From: Spirochaetales bacterium
GTDB lineage: Bacteria > Spirochaetota > Spirochaetia > SZUA-6 > DRHE01
Assembly: GCA_030604195.1 (NCBI GenBank)
Contig: JAUVWI010000038.1
Span: 1-33,716 of the forward strand
Direction: 5' to 3'
DNA length: 33,716 bases
Position numbers and translations under genes: made by a program. The notes under the pieces are model-generated. The model was given only the letters and a program-made list of their open reading frames with translations. It made no database searches and had not been told where the DNA came from. Of this stretch, positions 14,125 through 23,272 are shown piece after piece. Every line of letters starts with the position of its first letter. The stretch's first letter is position 1.

Positions 14125-16146
14125 ATGTCCGATTTCAGTATCCCGGGAGTCACCAGCAAATACAAGACAGGCGAGATTATCGACAAGCTCATGGAGGTTG
14201 AGCGCATTCCGTTAACCCGAATGGAAGATGAGGTTGACACCTTCAAAGAGCAGAAGTCGGTCTGGCTCTCATTGAACAGGAAAATCAGTACCTTCAGAGA
14301 TAATTCCCGGGAATTATATGGTTTTCAAAATCCCTTCAACAGTAAAATCGCGGAATCTTCAGACACAACCATTCTCACTGCAAATGCCACCCGCACCGCT
14401 CTGGAAGAGAAGAAGAAAATAATCGTAAAGCAGACAGCGCAGGCTGACCGCTTCCTATCCCGTTCGCTTGATAAGGATTTTCGAGCTGAAAAAGGTCTCT
14501 ATCGTTTTAAAATTGGTGATAAAGAGGTTAAATTTAATTTCAGCGGCGGCAGCCTTAATGAACTCGCCGCTTTAATCAATAAGCGGGGGGCTGATCTAAT
14601 CAGAGCCTCAGTAGTGGCTAATTCCGACAAGAGCCGGGTAATGGCAATTGAAGGTCTGAAAACAGGACTGAAGAACCCCTTAAGCCTCCATGACCAGGCG
14701 CTTGAGTTCGGCATTACAGCCGGATTTATAAAAAAGAGCGGCCAGGCGGAGCAAAGCATTACCCTGGACAGGTATACTATTACACCCTGGCTGCTCCCCC
14801 TGAATGAGACCATGTACACTCTTCAGGAAGGAGCATTAACCCTGAAGCCCGGAACGGAAATGAAAATACCCGTGGAACTTACCGGACCGGTTACTGAAGG
14901 CATGGTATTAGAGCTGGAAATAAAGACTGAAATAATACCTGAAGAGGTGACAAGCCAGGCTGCCCCGCCCTCAGGACCGTTCATTCCCGCGGCCGGGAAC
15001 ATTGAATACCAGGGCATAACAATACAGAATGATCCCTCACAGGTAGTACTGCCGACCTGGGAGAAGCCCGAGATACCGGTAAAGATTGACGACATGCAGG
15101 TACTCTTCCTGGAAGGAGGGTCGCAAATAGAGGCGCTGCCTGGGATAGAAGATTCAGAGGAGTTCCGGCTTTTCCGGTTTCAACTGCAGCAGCCGGAGAT
15201 TGACACTATCAACCTCAGGAACCGCAATACACACCGACTGATCACCCTGCAGAATATAAGAGTTCGCGACACTCAAGTAAGGGGGGAATATACACCGGTA
15301 AAACCCCTGTCAACGGTGAGCGATGCTCTGCTCTCTATGGATGGTATTGAAATTACCAGAGATTCCAATAATATTAATGATCTTATTCCCGGGGTGGAAC
15401 TGACCCTGCACACAAAAGGAGATAGCGCGGTAAGCCTGACTATAGAACGCGACCGTGAGGTTATCAAAGAAGCCATAATCCAGCTTGTCGGCAACTATAA
15501 CCAGCTCCTTACCCATATAGATATCTTAACCAGAAGAGACGAAAGCGTAATTGAAGATGCCCTATTTCTAACTGAAGATGAGGAGGAATGGGCGGAAAAA
15601 AACCTTGGGCTTTTCCTGGGAAATCAGTCCTTACGGCAGCTCAAAACAAGGCTGCAGAATATAATGATGAATCCATATCCCACTTCCGGGGAAAGCGAAC
15701 TCTCTCTTCTGGCTCATATAGGCATTGCCACCAATGCAACTGCACCGGGAAGACAGAGTTCATTAAGCAAAACCCGTTTACGGGGATATCTTGAAATCGA
15801 GGAATCCAAACTTGATTCAGCTATTTCTGCACACCCGGACTGGGTAAAGGAGCTTTTCGGTTCTGATGGGGACAATGATCTTATTATTGACAAAGGTGTG
15901 GCTTTCAGCCTTGATCACTATCTTAAGCCCTATGTAGACACCGGGGGTATTATATCTTCACGCACAAGCACCCTGGACAGTAAAATATCACGAAAAAACC
16001 GGGAAATTGAAAGCTATAACCGTCACCTCAAAGACTATGAAGCTGAACTGAAACGTAAATACGGAAAAATGGAAGCCGCTTTAGATGCCCTGGAAAAAAG
16101 CTCACAGTCTTTAGATAATCTCAACCGTACAGGCAGTGATAGGTGA
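14125..16146 (+). CDS. fliD: flagellar filament cap protein FliD (HAP2)
   Basis: FliD caps the growing filament and promotes flagellin folding at the tip, which in spirochaetes lies in the periplasm. The 673-residue protein has the N-terminal FliD signature (FSIPGVTSKYKTGEIIDKLM, then VERIPLTRMEDEV), a long variable middle with a Pro-rich linker at about 275-310, and a C-terminal domain (about 445-673) ending in a long coiled coil from about residue 610 (IISSRTSTLDSKISRKNREI). It is longer than enterobacterial FliD (about 470) but in the spirochaete range. It follows flaG by 11 bases and precedes an unrecognised gene rather than an evident fliS. Confidence 0.93.
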   Translation: MSDFSIPGVTSKYKTGEIIDKLMEVERIPLTRMEDEVDTFKEQKSVWLSLNRKISTFRDNSRELYGFQNPFNSKIAESSDTTILTANATRTALEEKKKIIVKQTAQADRFLSRSLDKDFRAEKGLYRFKIGDKEVKFNFSGGSLNELAALINKRGADLIRASVVANSDKSRVMAIEGLKTGLKNPLSLHDQALEFGITAGFIKKSGQAEQSITLDRYTITPWLLPLNETMYTLQEGALTLKPGTEMKIPVELTGPVTEGMVLELEIKTEIIPEEVTSQAAPPSGPFIPAAGNIEYQGITIQNDPSQVVLPTWEKPEIPVKIDDMQVLFLEGGSQIEALPGIEDSEEFRLFRFQLQQPEIDTINLRNRNTHRLITLQNIRVRDTQVRGEYTPVKPLSTVSDALLSMDGIEITRDSNNINDLIPGVELTLHTKGDSAVSLTIERDREVIKEAIIQLVGNYNQLLTHIDILTRRDESVIEDALFLTEDEEEWAEKNLGLFLGNQSLRQLKTRLQNIMMNPYPTSGESELSLLAHIGIATNATAPGRQSSLSKTRLRGYLEIEESKLDSAISAHPDWVKELFGSDGDNDLIIDKGVAFSLDHYLKPYVDTGGIISSRTSTLDSKISRKNREIESYNRHLKDYEAELKRKYGKMEAALDALEKSSQSLDNLNRTGSDR

Positions 16147-16174
16147 AGAAACCCTATTGAAGGAGTAAAAAAAA

Positions 16175-17059
16175 TTGGAAATTAGAATAAATGATACTGT
16201 ACTGGACTTTACTCTGGAAAATGAAAAAAATCTTGGCGAGGTAATTGAGCAGATAGATCTGTGGCTCCAGGAATCCAACCTGGTTCTTACTTCAATAACC
16301 TTCGATGATAGAGAGTTGCTCTCCCAGCCCTCCCCGGAATGGCGGGATACTCCCGTTGAAAAGGTAAAAACCCTTAAGCTCGTTGCCAAACCGCGCTATG
16401 AGATACTGGCAACCAATATGGAGACAATCCTGGAATTCCTCTCACTGCTTCAGAAAGCCCTGGAGAACCATGATATTAAACTCCTTGAAGAGCTCCAGGA
16501 GGGTTTCAGCCTGATGAAGGAAAGTGCAAAGAAACACCTGTCCGGCAACCAGCAAACAGAGCTGGCCCTGACTGAGCTGGGTAATTCAATCAATTCCATA
16601 TCCTGGGAAAAGACTGAGGTGAATAAAGCGCTCCATATAATAAATCAGCTGGCAGAGACATTCAACAAGCTTCTTACCGAAATAAGCAATCCCGTAAAAG
16701 CCTTAAACAATCTGGCTCTGGAGTTGGAGCAATGTATCAGTGAAATAAGCGATGTTTCACTGCTCTTACAGACTGGTAAAGATCGCAAGGCCATGGAAAC
16801 CATAATTCGGTTTACTGAGCTAAATGAAAACATGATCAGGGTTTTTCTCAACCTTAAAAAGAGCCGCCTGAAGGAAATTGAAGAACTTACAATAGATGGT
16901 ATGAGCCTGGAAGAGTTTTATACGGAATTGAACACCATTCTCAAGGAGCTGGTAGAGGCCTTTCACGCTCAGGACTCGGTGTTAATCGGTGACCTGTTGG
17001 AATATGAGATAGCTCCCAGGCTGGAAAGTATTAAAATTCTAGGACAGGATTTATCATGA
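16175..17059 (+). CDS. unrecognised helical protein in the flagellar operon, next to fliD
   Basis: I do not recognise this 294-residue protein. Residues 1-75 look like a small mixed alpha/beta domain (MEIRINDTVLDFTLEN..., then VKTLKLVAKPRY). From residue 80 on it is almost entirely amphipathic helix with heptad-like spacing, rich in Leu, Glu and Lys. It has no signal peptide, membrane segment, Cys pairs or enzymatic motif. It starts at a TTG (16175) behind AAGGAG (16160-16165). Its stop overlaps the next start (ATGA), so it is co-translated with a PilZ protein. The slot after fliD is normally occupied by the flagellin chaperone fliS, and no FliS is seen nearby. A secretion-chaperone role is a guess from context and helical content. 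Confidence 0.8.
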   Translation: MEIRINDTVLDFTLENEKNLGEVIEQIDLWLQESNLVLTSITFDDRELLSQPSPEWRDTPVEKVKTLKLVAKPRYEILATNMETILEFLSLLQKALENHDIKLLEELQEGFSLMKESAKKHLSGNQQTELALTELGNSINSISWEKTEVNKALHIINQLAETFNKLLTEISNPVKALNNLALELEQCISEISDVSLLLQTGKDRKAMETIIRFTELNENMIRVFLNLKKSRLKEIEELTIDGMSLEEFYTELNTILKELVEAFHAQDSVLIGDLLEYEIAPRLESIKILGQDLS

Positions 17060-18171
17060 ATTTTATAGCTAACTTTAATGGTGTCATCTTAAAAATCGAA
17101 TATGATCTAATGGCCAAGAGTGACACCAGGTCCATGTGGATCTTCCTGGCCATTATCCTGGCTTTTTTGATCATTCTAATTGTAGGCCGCCGCATGAGCA
17201 ACCGCGGAAAAACCAGCCTGTCTCCTGAACAGAGAAGAAAATATAATAAATTTGTATTCCGGAGAATGGCCCGCGACATAGGTCTGGAAAAAAGCCATAC
17301 GGAAATGCTGGATTATTTAGTAAAAGCCTGCAAAGTAAAACAGCCATTCCTGGTTTTCTCCAATGCCGGACTTTTAGATGATATTATCAAAAAGGGAATT
17401 TATTCCCTGGACCACAATCGTGATATGGGCGAGGAGGCCAGGGAACAAAAATTGAGTTTAATATTTCAAATCAAGCAGATAATCGAGCGGAATTCCCGGA
17501 AAGGTATCGGAATCCGTTCCACCAACCTGCTGAAACCGGGACAGCCTTTAGTAATTACTGAAGAATCAAGCGGTCAATATGCACTAAAGGTAGTATCCAA
17601 TATGAGGGATATGCTCTGTTTAAGCACCCCACACAATAGAGCCGGCCATGATTTCCGCTGGCGCAAAGGCACCCGGTTAAAGGCCCATTTCTGGCGGGAT
17701 AGTGACGCCGGTTACTCCTTTCAGACAAAAGTACTGGGGTATGATACAATTAAAGGCAAAATATGTGTTCTTATTCAACATTCCAAAACACTACGCAGAG
17801 AACAGAAAAGAAAGTTCCGGCGGCGGCCTCTGGAAAAACCAGGCTTTTTCTTTCCTATTCAAATTATGGAAACGGGGACCGGCAGGAAAAAAAAGCGCAC
17901 GGCTGTTGTTGAACAGAGCAAGAGGCATCTGGGCACAGTTGCCGATATTTCCGCCGGCGGCTGCAGCATTAATTCATTAAACCCCCTTGCGCAGGGACAG
18001 CTTATTAAAATTGAGTTTGAAATTGAACACGGTACCCGCATAGCTGTTTTCGGTAAGATCAAACGCTTTGGTAAAAACAAGGTGCGCGGCGGCGTAATGC
18101 ACGTAATGTTTACCAAAGTTTCCGGAAGATACATGAACCGTATCTATTCCTATGTCTATAACTATATATAA
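17056..18171 (+). CDS. membrane-anchored PilZ-domain protein
   Basis: This 371-residue protein should sense cyclic di-GMP at the inner membrane. One transmembrane helix lies at about 27-44 (WIFLAIILAFLIILIVG), with positive residues right after it, so the bulk is probably cytoplasmic. The PilZ domain is at about 245-365, with RxxxR at R248-R252 and D-x-S-x-x-G at D297-G302 (DISAGG); both motifs are intact. The region 60-240 is a second domain of unknown type, as in YcgR-like proteins. The start overlaps the preceding stop by ATGA. The in-frame ATG at 17110 is an alternative without a better ribosome-binding site. In the fliD operon it is a candidate for c-di-GMP control of motility. Confidence 0.82.
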   Translation: MNFIANFNGVILKIEYDLMAKSDTRSMWIFLAIILAFLIILIVGRRMSNRGKTSLSPEQRRKYNKFVFRRMARDIGLEKSHTEMLDYLVKACKVKQPFLVFSNAGLLDDIIKKGIYSLDHNRDMGEEAREQKLSLIFQIKQIIERNSRKGIGIRSTNLLKPGQPLVITEESSGQYALKVVSNMRDMLCLSTPHNRAGHDFRWRKGTRLKAHFWRDSDAGYSFQTKVLGYDTIKGKICVLIQHSKTLRREQKRKFRRRPLEKPGFFFPIQIMETGTGRKKKRTAVVEQSKRHLGTVADISAGGCSINSLNPLAQGQLIKIEFEIEHGTRIAVFGKIKRFGKNKVRGGVMHVMFTKVSGRYMNRIYSYVYNYI

Positions 18172-18299
18172 CCTTCCGGATCTACCGCCTGAAAAGAGCC
18201 TGCCTGGCGCAAATTAGTTGACCATAATTCCTTTTTTCAATACCCTATAACCTGTTATCAACCTTTCCAAAATTATTTAAAAAAAAGAGGTTTGCTGTT

Positions 18300-18740
18300 T
18301 TGATCTGTTGGAAAAGCACAAGCCCGGAGGCAACCAGAGAAATAGGTTTTAAAATTGGCTCCTCACTAAAAGAGAGGGCAATTATATCTTTAGAGGGCGG
18401 GCTGGGTGCCGGAAAAACGACTTTAGTTAAGGGTTTAGCTGCTGCATTGAGCATTGAGGAAGAAATAACCAGTCCCAGCTTCATTATTATTGCCAATTAC
18501 CAGGGAACCCTGCCGCTGGTTCATATAGATTTATACAGGATAACCGGGGTTGAAGAGTTAGAAGAGCTTGGCCTTGAGGAGATATTTGACAACAAAGGGA
18601 TAAGTGTTATTGAATGGGGGGATAGAGCCCTTTCTCTATTCGCCGGCCATGAGTATAACCATGATATATTCATAAGAGTAAGAATAGAGATAGAGGAAAA
18701 TGGTTCCAGGCTCATTGAAATCCAGGGTCTTGATATATGA
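18300..18740 (+). CDS. tsaE: tRNA t6A synthesis ATPase TsaE
   Basis: TsaE is the ATPase that works with TsaB and TsaD in making N6-threonylcarbamoyl-adenosine at position 37 of ANN-decoding tRNAs. The 146-residue protein has the Walker A GGLGAGKTTL (K39, T40), the TSPSF switch at 57-61, HIDLYR with D77, and IEWGD near 104-108. The start is a TTG with an AGAGG ribosome-binding site nine bases upstream. It overlaps tsaB by ATGA. The 128-base gap before it holds no gene and no convincing promoter (TTGACC near 18218 lacks a good -10). Confidence 0.93.
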   Translation: MICWKSTSPEATREIGFKIGSSLKERAIISLEGGLGAGKTTLVKGLAAALSIEEEITSPSFIIIANYQGTLPLVHIDLYRITGVEELEELGLEEIFDNKGISVIEWGDRALSLFAGHEYNHDIFIRVRIEIEENGSRLIEIQGLDI

Positions 18741-19423
18741 ATGTTTTAGCGATTGACACAGCCACCGAAGTGCTTGGCATAGCTTTGAGCACTGGTGGTG
18801 AACGGCGGGTAACCACTGTTAGAATAGGACTTAAACACTCCGAAACTCTTCTGCCATGGATAAAGTTCCTGATAGAGGATTCGGGAATAAAGCTTGATGA
18901 CCTCCAGCTTATTGTCTGTTCACTTGGTCCCGGTTCCTTTACCGGCCAGCGAATTGGCCTGGCTACTGCAAAGGGTCTGGCAGCAGGCTCTCACTGTCCC
19001 TTGATAGGCATCCCCGGGCTGGATGCTCTGGCTTTTCGTTACCGGTCCTTCAAGGGAGTGGTAATACCACTGTCAGATGCTCGCAGAAAAAAGGTCTACA
19101 CTGCTCTATACAGGCAGGGAGAGAGAATTTCAGATTACCTGGATATTCCCATGACAAAACTTGCCCTGGATTTGAAAGAATTTGATAATCTGCTGCTGAC
19201 CGGTTCCGAAGCTGAAGTCTTTGCACGGATCATCGGCGAAGAGCAGAGCAGGGAGGGAATAACCCTGGACAGAGGCCTGCCTTTCACCGATCCGGAAAGT
19301 CTGCTGGAAATCGGGCAAGAGCTCTTCAAACGGAAAGGCAATATTCAGTACAACCTTGAACCTCTCTATTTAAGAAAAAGTGAAGCGGAAATAAAATTCT
19401 ACGGAGAATTGAAGGATTCTTGA
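18737..19423 (+). CDS. tsaB: tRNA t6A synthesis protein TsaB
   Basis: TsaB is the inactive ASKHA-fold partner that scaffolds TsaD in the t6A complex. The 228-residue protein starts MNVLAIDTATEVLGIALS and has the signature LGPGSFTGQRIGLATAKGLA at about 63-82 (Gln where many have Leu). The active-site metal residues of TsaD are absent, as expected. It overlaps tsaE by four bases and ends 16 bases before the convergent csrA stop. A weak TGAT/ATCA hairpin and seven T bases at 19421-19441 might end transcription. Confidence 0.93.
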   Translation: MNVLAIDTATEVLGIALSTGGERRVTTVRIGLKHSETLLPWIKFLIEDSGIKLDDLQLIVCSLGPGSFTGQRIGLATAKGLAAGSHCPLIGIPGLDALAFRYRSFKGVVIPLSDARRKKVYTALYRQGERISDYLDIPMTKLALDLKEFDNLLLTGSEAEVFARIIGEEQSREGITLDRGLPFTDPESLLEIGQELFKRKGNIQYNLEPLYLRKSEAEIKFYGELKDS

Positions 19424-19439
19424 TTTTGATCAGCTTTTT

Positions 19440-19673
19440 TTAAGTTTTTCGTTTTAACAGCTTATCAAGCTGAGGGATCAGGTCCGGTTTACTCTTGAGC
19501 GCCTCGATATTCTCCTGCTGAATAGCTCGGTAGACCTCCTGGCGGTAGATCTTCACATGTTTCGGCGCTTTAATCCCAATTTTTACCTGGTCACCCCTGA
19601 TATCTACAACCGAGATCTCTACCTGATCTCCGATCATTATACTCTCATTGAGCTTTCTTGCCAGAACAAGCAT
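19440..19673 (-). CDS. csrA: carbon storage regulator CsrA
   Basis: CsrA is a dimeric RNA-binding protein that blocks ribosome access at GGA-containing hairpins. The 77-residue sequence starts [20 protein letters not shown] and has the [22 protein letters not shown] core, including the R44-equivalent Arg that contacts RNA. The C-terminal tail of about 15 residues is longer than in E. coli CsrA, as usual in bacteria that also carry FliW. It is last in flgN-flgK-flgL-fliW-csrA, 3 bases after fliW. The likely main target is flagellin mRNA. Confidence 0.95.
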   Translation of the reverse strand: MLVLARKLNESIMIGDQVEISVVDIRGDQVKIGIKAPKHVKIYRQEVYRAIQQENIEALKSKPDLIPQLDKLLKRKT

Positions 19674-19676
19674 TTT

Positions 19677-20117
19677 CTAAAGCCCTACCACTGCCAGATC
19701 CTGCATGATCAAATGGCGAACCTGCCATTTATCATTGTTGGATATTGACTGGCGGCCAATTCTGGAGAGTTTATTTATAATAATCGGACCCTGGAGATTT
19801 GCAGTCATATTTGCCGGATTATCCGGGATAGTTACAATAGCAAAATCAAGCATATCATCCTCTGATTCTATATCTATCTCTTCCAATTCTTCCCTGGGCA
19901 CATCAAGGGAATAATCCGGACGGAAAATACGGGGATTAATAAGCACGAAAGCCACCTCAACCACATCCAGGCTCTGCAGCCAGTAGAATGGCTGCTGAAC
20001 CGCATCAAGAAGCAGGTAGCTCTTCAGATTCTCAAAGCCAAGAATGCCATAAGGAAAAGATATTTTCTGCCGGTTGTCAACTTGAATAGCGCCGTAGGGT
20101 TTGGTTGCTACTTTCAT
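19677..20117 (-). CDS. fliW: flagellar assembly factor FliW
   Basis: FliW binds CsrA and relieves its repression of flagellin translation; excess cytoplasmic flagellin titrates FliW, so secretion and synthesis stay balanced. The 146-residue protein shows the family pattern: KISFPYGILGFENLKSYLLL, QSLDVVEVAFVLINP, and near the end the ANLQGPIIIN segment followed by R-Q-S/I. It lies 3 bases after flgL and 3 bases before csrA on the minus strand, the standard fliW-csrA pair. Confidence 0.94.
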   Translation of the reverse strand: MKVATKPYGAIQVDNRQKISFPYGILGFENLKSYLLLDAVQQPFYWLQSLDVVEVAFVLINPRIFRPDYSLDVPREELEEIDIESEDDMLDFAIVTIPDNPANMTANLQGPIIINKLSRIGRQSISNNDKWQVRHLIMQDLAVVGL

Positions 20118-20120
20118 ATC

Positions 20121-21377
20121 TTACCTCAAAAAATCAAGCAGGGTTGGCTTAAGTATTCTGGCCGCAGTACCCAGGGCCGCCTTATGGGTATATTCCAGCA
20201 TCTTGAGCTCCATGATCGCCTCGCTCAAGTCCAGATCAACCTCTTCTGAATTACGCTTTATAAATTCCGGCAGCTCATAGGACAATTTATCCATGGTTAC
20301 CTGCAGGCGGTTGTCACGTGCTCCCACCTCGGCAAGAGTAGTGGTTAAGCTGTTAATTGCCAGATCGATACCCTTTAAAGCTCTTCCCCCGGCGGCCTCG
20401 GAATCACCCGCGTAAAATCGATCACGCAAATAGATAACCATATCGAAAATCGAACCGCCGGACACCATGGCTGAATCTGAAAAGTTTAAAGGGGGAACAT
20501 TGCTTCTCTCCCCTCCGGGAGAAATAATACCCAGATCCTTAAGCACACTGCCGCCGCCAATATCCTCCGCCCAAATCTGGTGGGCAAAAGTAGTTTCTAA
20601 AACCAGGGAATTATTTACCGGATCAATTCTAGCCCGCAGCGGCGCTGTGGAATCATTTATCTTACTGATTACGGCAAAAACATTATCCCCCTCTTTAAGG
20701 TAAATATCCACACCGTCAAGCTTTATTTTTGAGTCCTGCTGTACCCGATATTCAAGCGCCTCTGTTGAAGAGTAGATTTGCTGATTCTCTGCCCAGAAGG
20801 CATAATTGCCGGGAATGCCATAGGACATTGTTGCCCTCTCTGATATCTCCACCATATTACGGCCGATGTTGCCGATATAATCTACGCTGTTTACCACTTC
20901 ACCCTTGCTTCCAGGCACTTTGGCTGTATGAACCCTGAAAGGCTCAACCTGGGTCATAAAACCGGAGAAGAGGGTCGTTCCCTCGGTTGAACGGGCATTG
21001 GCAATTTTAACCATTTCATTGACCAGCTGGTTCACCTCCTCAGCCATATAGGTCAACTGCTGCTTGTTATAGATACCGTTTGCGCCCTGCACCGCCAGCT
21101 CCCGCACCCGTTGAAGAATATCAACGGTTGAATGTATATTTCCTTCCATCAGAGCAAGATTCCCGCGTGTGCGCTCAATATTTGTAGAGTAGCGGCGCAT
21201 TCTAGTGATTTCCGACTGATAACGAGTAGAGTGGCCGGCAGACAAGGGGGCATCGCGCAGCTCTTTAATTCGGCTCTGGGAAGACATTTTGTTCTGCAGC
21301 TGATTCATACGCCATTCCTGTAGTTTCATGTAATAGCGCTGATCAATACTACTCAGATTTGTGCTGACTCTTTTCAT
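20121..21377 (-). CDS. flgL: flagellar hook-filament junction protein FlgL (HAP3)
   Basis: FlgL joins the FlgK ring to the filament. The 418-residue protein has a flagellin-like N-terminus (MKRVSTNLSSIDQRYYMKL..., then VDILQRVRELAVQGANGIYNKQQ at about 83-105) and C-terminus (LDLSEAIMELKMLEYTHKAAL..., ending RILKPTLLDFLR). The middle, about 140-330, is specific to FlgL. It lies 8 bases downstream of flgK and just before fliW, so one transcript probably covers all five genes. Confidence 0.94.
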   Translation of the reverse strand: MKRVSTNLSSIDQRYYMKLQEWRMNQLQNKMSSQSRIKELRDAPLSAGHSTRYQSEITRMRRYSTNIERTRGNLALMEGNIHSTVDILQRVRELAVQGANGIYNKQQLTYMAEEVNQLVNEMVKIANARSTEGTTLFSGFMTQVEPFRVHTAKVPGSKGEVVNSVDYIGNIGRNMVEISERATMSYGIPGNYAFWAENQQIYSSTEALEYRVQQDSKIKLDGVDIYLKEGDNVFAVISKINDSTAPLRARIDPVNNSLVLETTFAHQIWAEDIGGGSVLKDLGIISPGGERSNVPPLNFSDSAMVSGGSIFDMVIYLRDRFYAGDSEAAGGRALKGIDLAINSLTTTLAEVGARDNRLQVTMDKLSYELPEFIKRNSEEVDLDLSEAIMELKMLEYTHKAALGTAARILKPTLLDFLR

Positions 21378-21385
21378 AACTTAAG

Positions 21386-23263
21386 CTATACCCCCATTCG
21401 ATTGATAATGATATCCAACATACGGTCAATTTCTGTGATGAAGCGGGCGCCGGCGGAATAACCATGCTGGAACTTGATCATATTGGTAAGCTCCTCATCA
21501 ATATTTACACCGGAAATACTTTCCCGAATATCCTTTAAGTTCTTCATTACCAATTTTTCTGTTTCCAGGGCACGGGAAGCTTCCTCTCCTTTAAGCCCTA
21601 TCTCCGTGACCGCAGCGGCAAAAAATTCATCGAAACCGGAAGCGGTGCCTATCATCACCTTATCTGTTCTCAAAGCGGCAATTGCCAGAGCCGCAGAGCC
21701 GTCTCCATGGCCGCCTGCTCCGCGTCCGCTGTTTAAAGCAGCTGCGATAGCGCCCGGATCTTTGAGCAGCACCGGATTAACCTCAATCCAACCCGCCGGA
21801 TGAGCCAGGGGAGCAACGGCGAACTCCAGATCTCCCCCACGCAGGGCTATTACCGCATCCGCCTGCTGCCAGTCAAAAGCGCCATCCCTACCTGAATTAC
21901 GTAGAACACCGGCATAACCCTCAAGGAACCGGCCGGAATCCTCCAGATACCTGAGCACAAAATCCGGATATGCCGGATCAGCCGCAGGCAGGCCTTTTAT
22001 ACTTAACTGCCCATTCTGGTTTAAGCGTACAGCTACTTCGGCGCCGGAGAGGTTTATACGGCTCATAAGGTCCTCCACAGTGTCTGTGGGATAATACTCG
22101 ACCGTAATATTATCTATTGCGCCCGGAAGGGTCAGAACGCCTCGCAGGCCGATCTGTTCCTTCAGTTTGAGCTGATTATTTCCGCTAATCCGGAAAATAT
22201 AGGAAGAGTCATACTCCCCGTCGCCATTACGGTCATAATTTCCGGAAATATTATTGATAAATGGATATTCCACAAAAAAATCAAGGCCGCTCCGGCCGCT
22301 GAGCGAATAGCCCTTACGGTGAATCTCATTCACCAAATCAATGAAGTTAACAGTTACCAGGTCCAGTTTCTGTATCTCACCGCGGGCATCCACATCACGA
22401 AGTTCAACCATGGCCGCCAATTTCCCACCACGGAAAAAAATATTTCTGCTTTCTCCCTGCCAGCGGAGGCGTGAATAACCTTCATTATCACGGTCAGCCT
22501 CAGTTACCAGCCTTTCAAAATGTCTGCCCTGAACAATGTGTTCCCCGCCCGAATAGATAATAAACTCATCAGGGTCCCGGGTACCCACGGTAATATCGAT
22601 CAGAGTGGCTAACTCCCCTACCAGCAAATCCCTTCTATCCAGCAGGTCGTTGGGATTGTCATCCATAGCTTTGCTCTTTACAATCTGCGCATTCAGCGTC
22701 GCGATCTCGGTAGTCAGATTATTAACCTGCTGTACGGTTGCCTGGATATCACCCTCCAGCATATCCCTGATTCCCTTAAAGCGCATAAAACGTTGATGAA
22801 AAGAATCCATCAGGGCCATGCCGCGCTGCAGCACTGCCTGGCGCGCTCCCATTTCCTGCGGATGCACAGAGAGCTCCTGCCATGATTCCCAGAATTTATC
22901 CATGGATCCCCTTAAGGAAAGCTCCATGGGCTCATTATAGACCTGCTCCAGCATTAAAATATATTTATCCCGGCTCTCCCAGTAACCCTCGGCATTGCTT
23001 TCTGCAACGATCCTTCCCTCCAGCAGCATATCCCTGATGCGCTCAATACGTTCCACTTCCACGCCCTGTCCAATTTGACCGGCGCGCTCCTCTCTATTGA
23101 GCTGCGGCAGATAAATCGGCGGACTCGCCCTCATTTCTACCCGCTGACGGCTGTAGCCTTCTACCGAGGCATTGCTCAGATTATGTCCAATAGTGTTTAA
23201 GCCTTGCGAATGAGCAAGCAGACTTCTCTTTCCTATTTCTATTCCGCTGAATGTTGACGGCAC
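21386..23263 (-). CDS. flgK: flagellar hook-associated protein FlgK (HAP1)
   Basis: FlgK is the first junction protein on top of the hook. The 625-residue protein carries the rod-hook-filament N-terminal signature (GLNTIGHNLSNASVEGYSRQRVEM, about residues 19-43) and the typical C-terminal pattern (SGVNIDEELTNMIKFQHGYSAGARF, about 584-608). A long helical region follows the N-terminus and a variable domain fills 250-550. The length is normal for the family. It follows flgN by 9 bases. Confidence 0.95.
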   Translation of the reverse strand: MPSTFSGIEIGKRSLLAHSQGLNTIGHNLSNASVEGYSRQRVEMRASPPIYLPQLNREERAGQIGQGVEVERIERIRDMLLEGRIVAESNAEGYWESRDKYILMLEQVYNEPMELSLRGSMDKFWESWQELSVHPQEMGARQAVLQRGMALMDSFHQRFMRFKGIRDMLEGDIQATVQQVNNLTTEIATLNAQIVKSKAMDDNPNDLLDRRDLLVGELATLIDITVGTRDPDEFIIYSGGEHIVQGRHFERLVTEADRDNEGYSRLRWQGESRNIFFRGGKLAAMVELRDVDARGEIQKLDLVTVNFIDLVNEIHRKGYSLSGRSGLDFFVEYPFINNISGNYDRNGDGEYDSSYIFRISGNNQLKLKEQIGLRGVLTLPGAIDNITVEYYPTDTVEDLMSRINLSGAEVAVRLNQNGQLSIKGLPAADPAYPDFVLRYLEDSGRFLEGYAGVLRNSGRDGAFDWQQADAVIALRGGDLEFAVAPLAHPAGWIEVNPVLLKDPGAIAAALNSGRGAGGHGDGSAALAIAALRTDKVMIGTASGFDEFFAAAVTEIGLKGEEASRALETEKLVMKNLKDIRESISGVNIDEELTNMIKFQHGYSAGARFITEIDRMLDIIINRMGV

Positions 23264-23272
23264 ACTCTCCTC

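Noticed and set aside
18218-18260. Promoter for tsaE (TTGACC ...)
   Set aside because: The sequence 17 bases downstream (TACCCT) is a poor -10, and the better TATAAC is about 22 bases away.
19421-19441. Terminator between tsaB and csrA
   Set aside because: The stem is only four base pairs (TGAT/ATCA) even though seven T bases follow; too weak to call.
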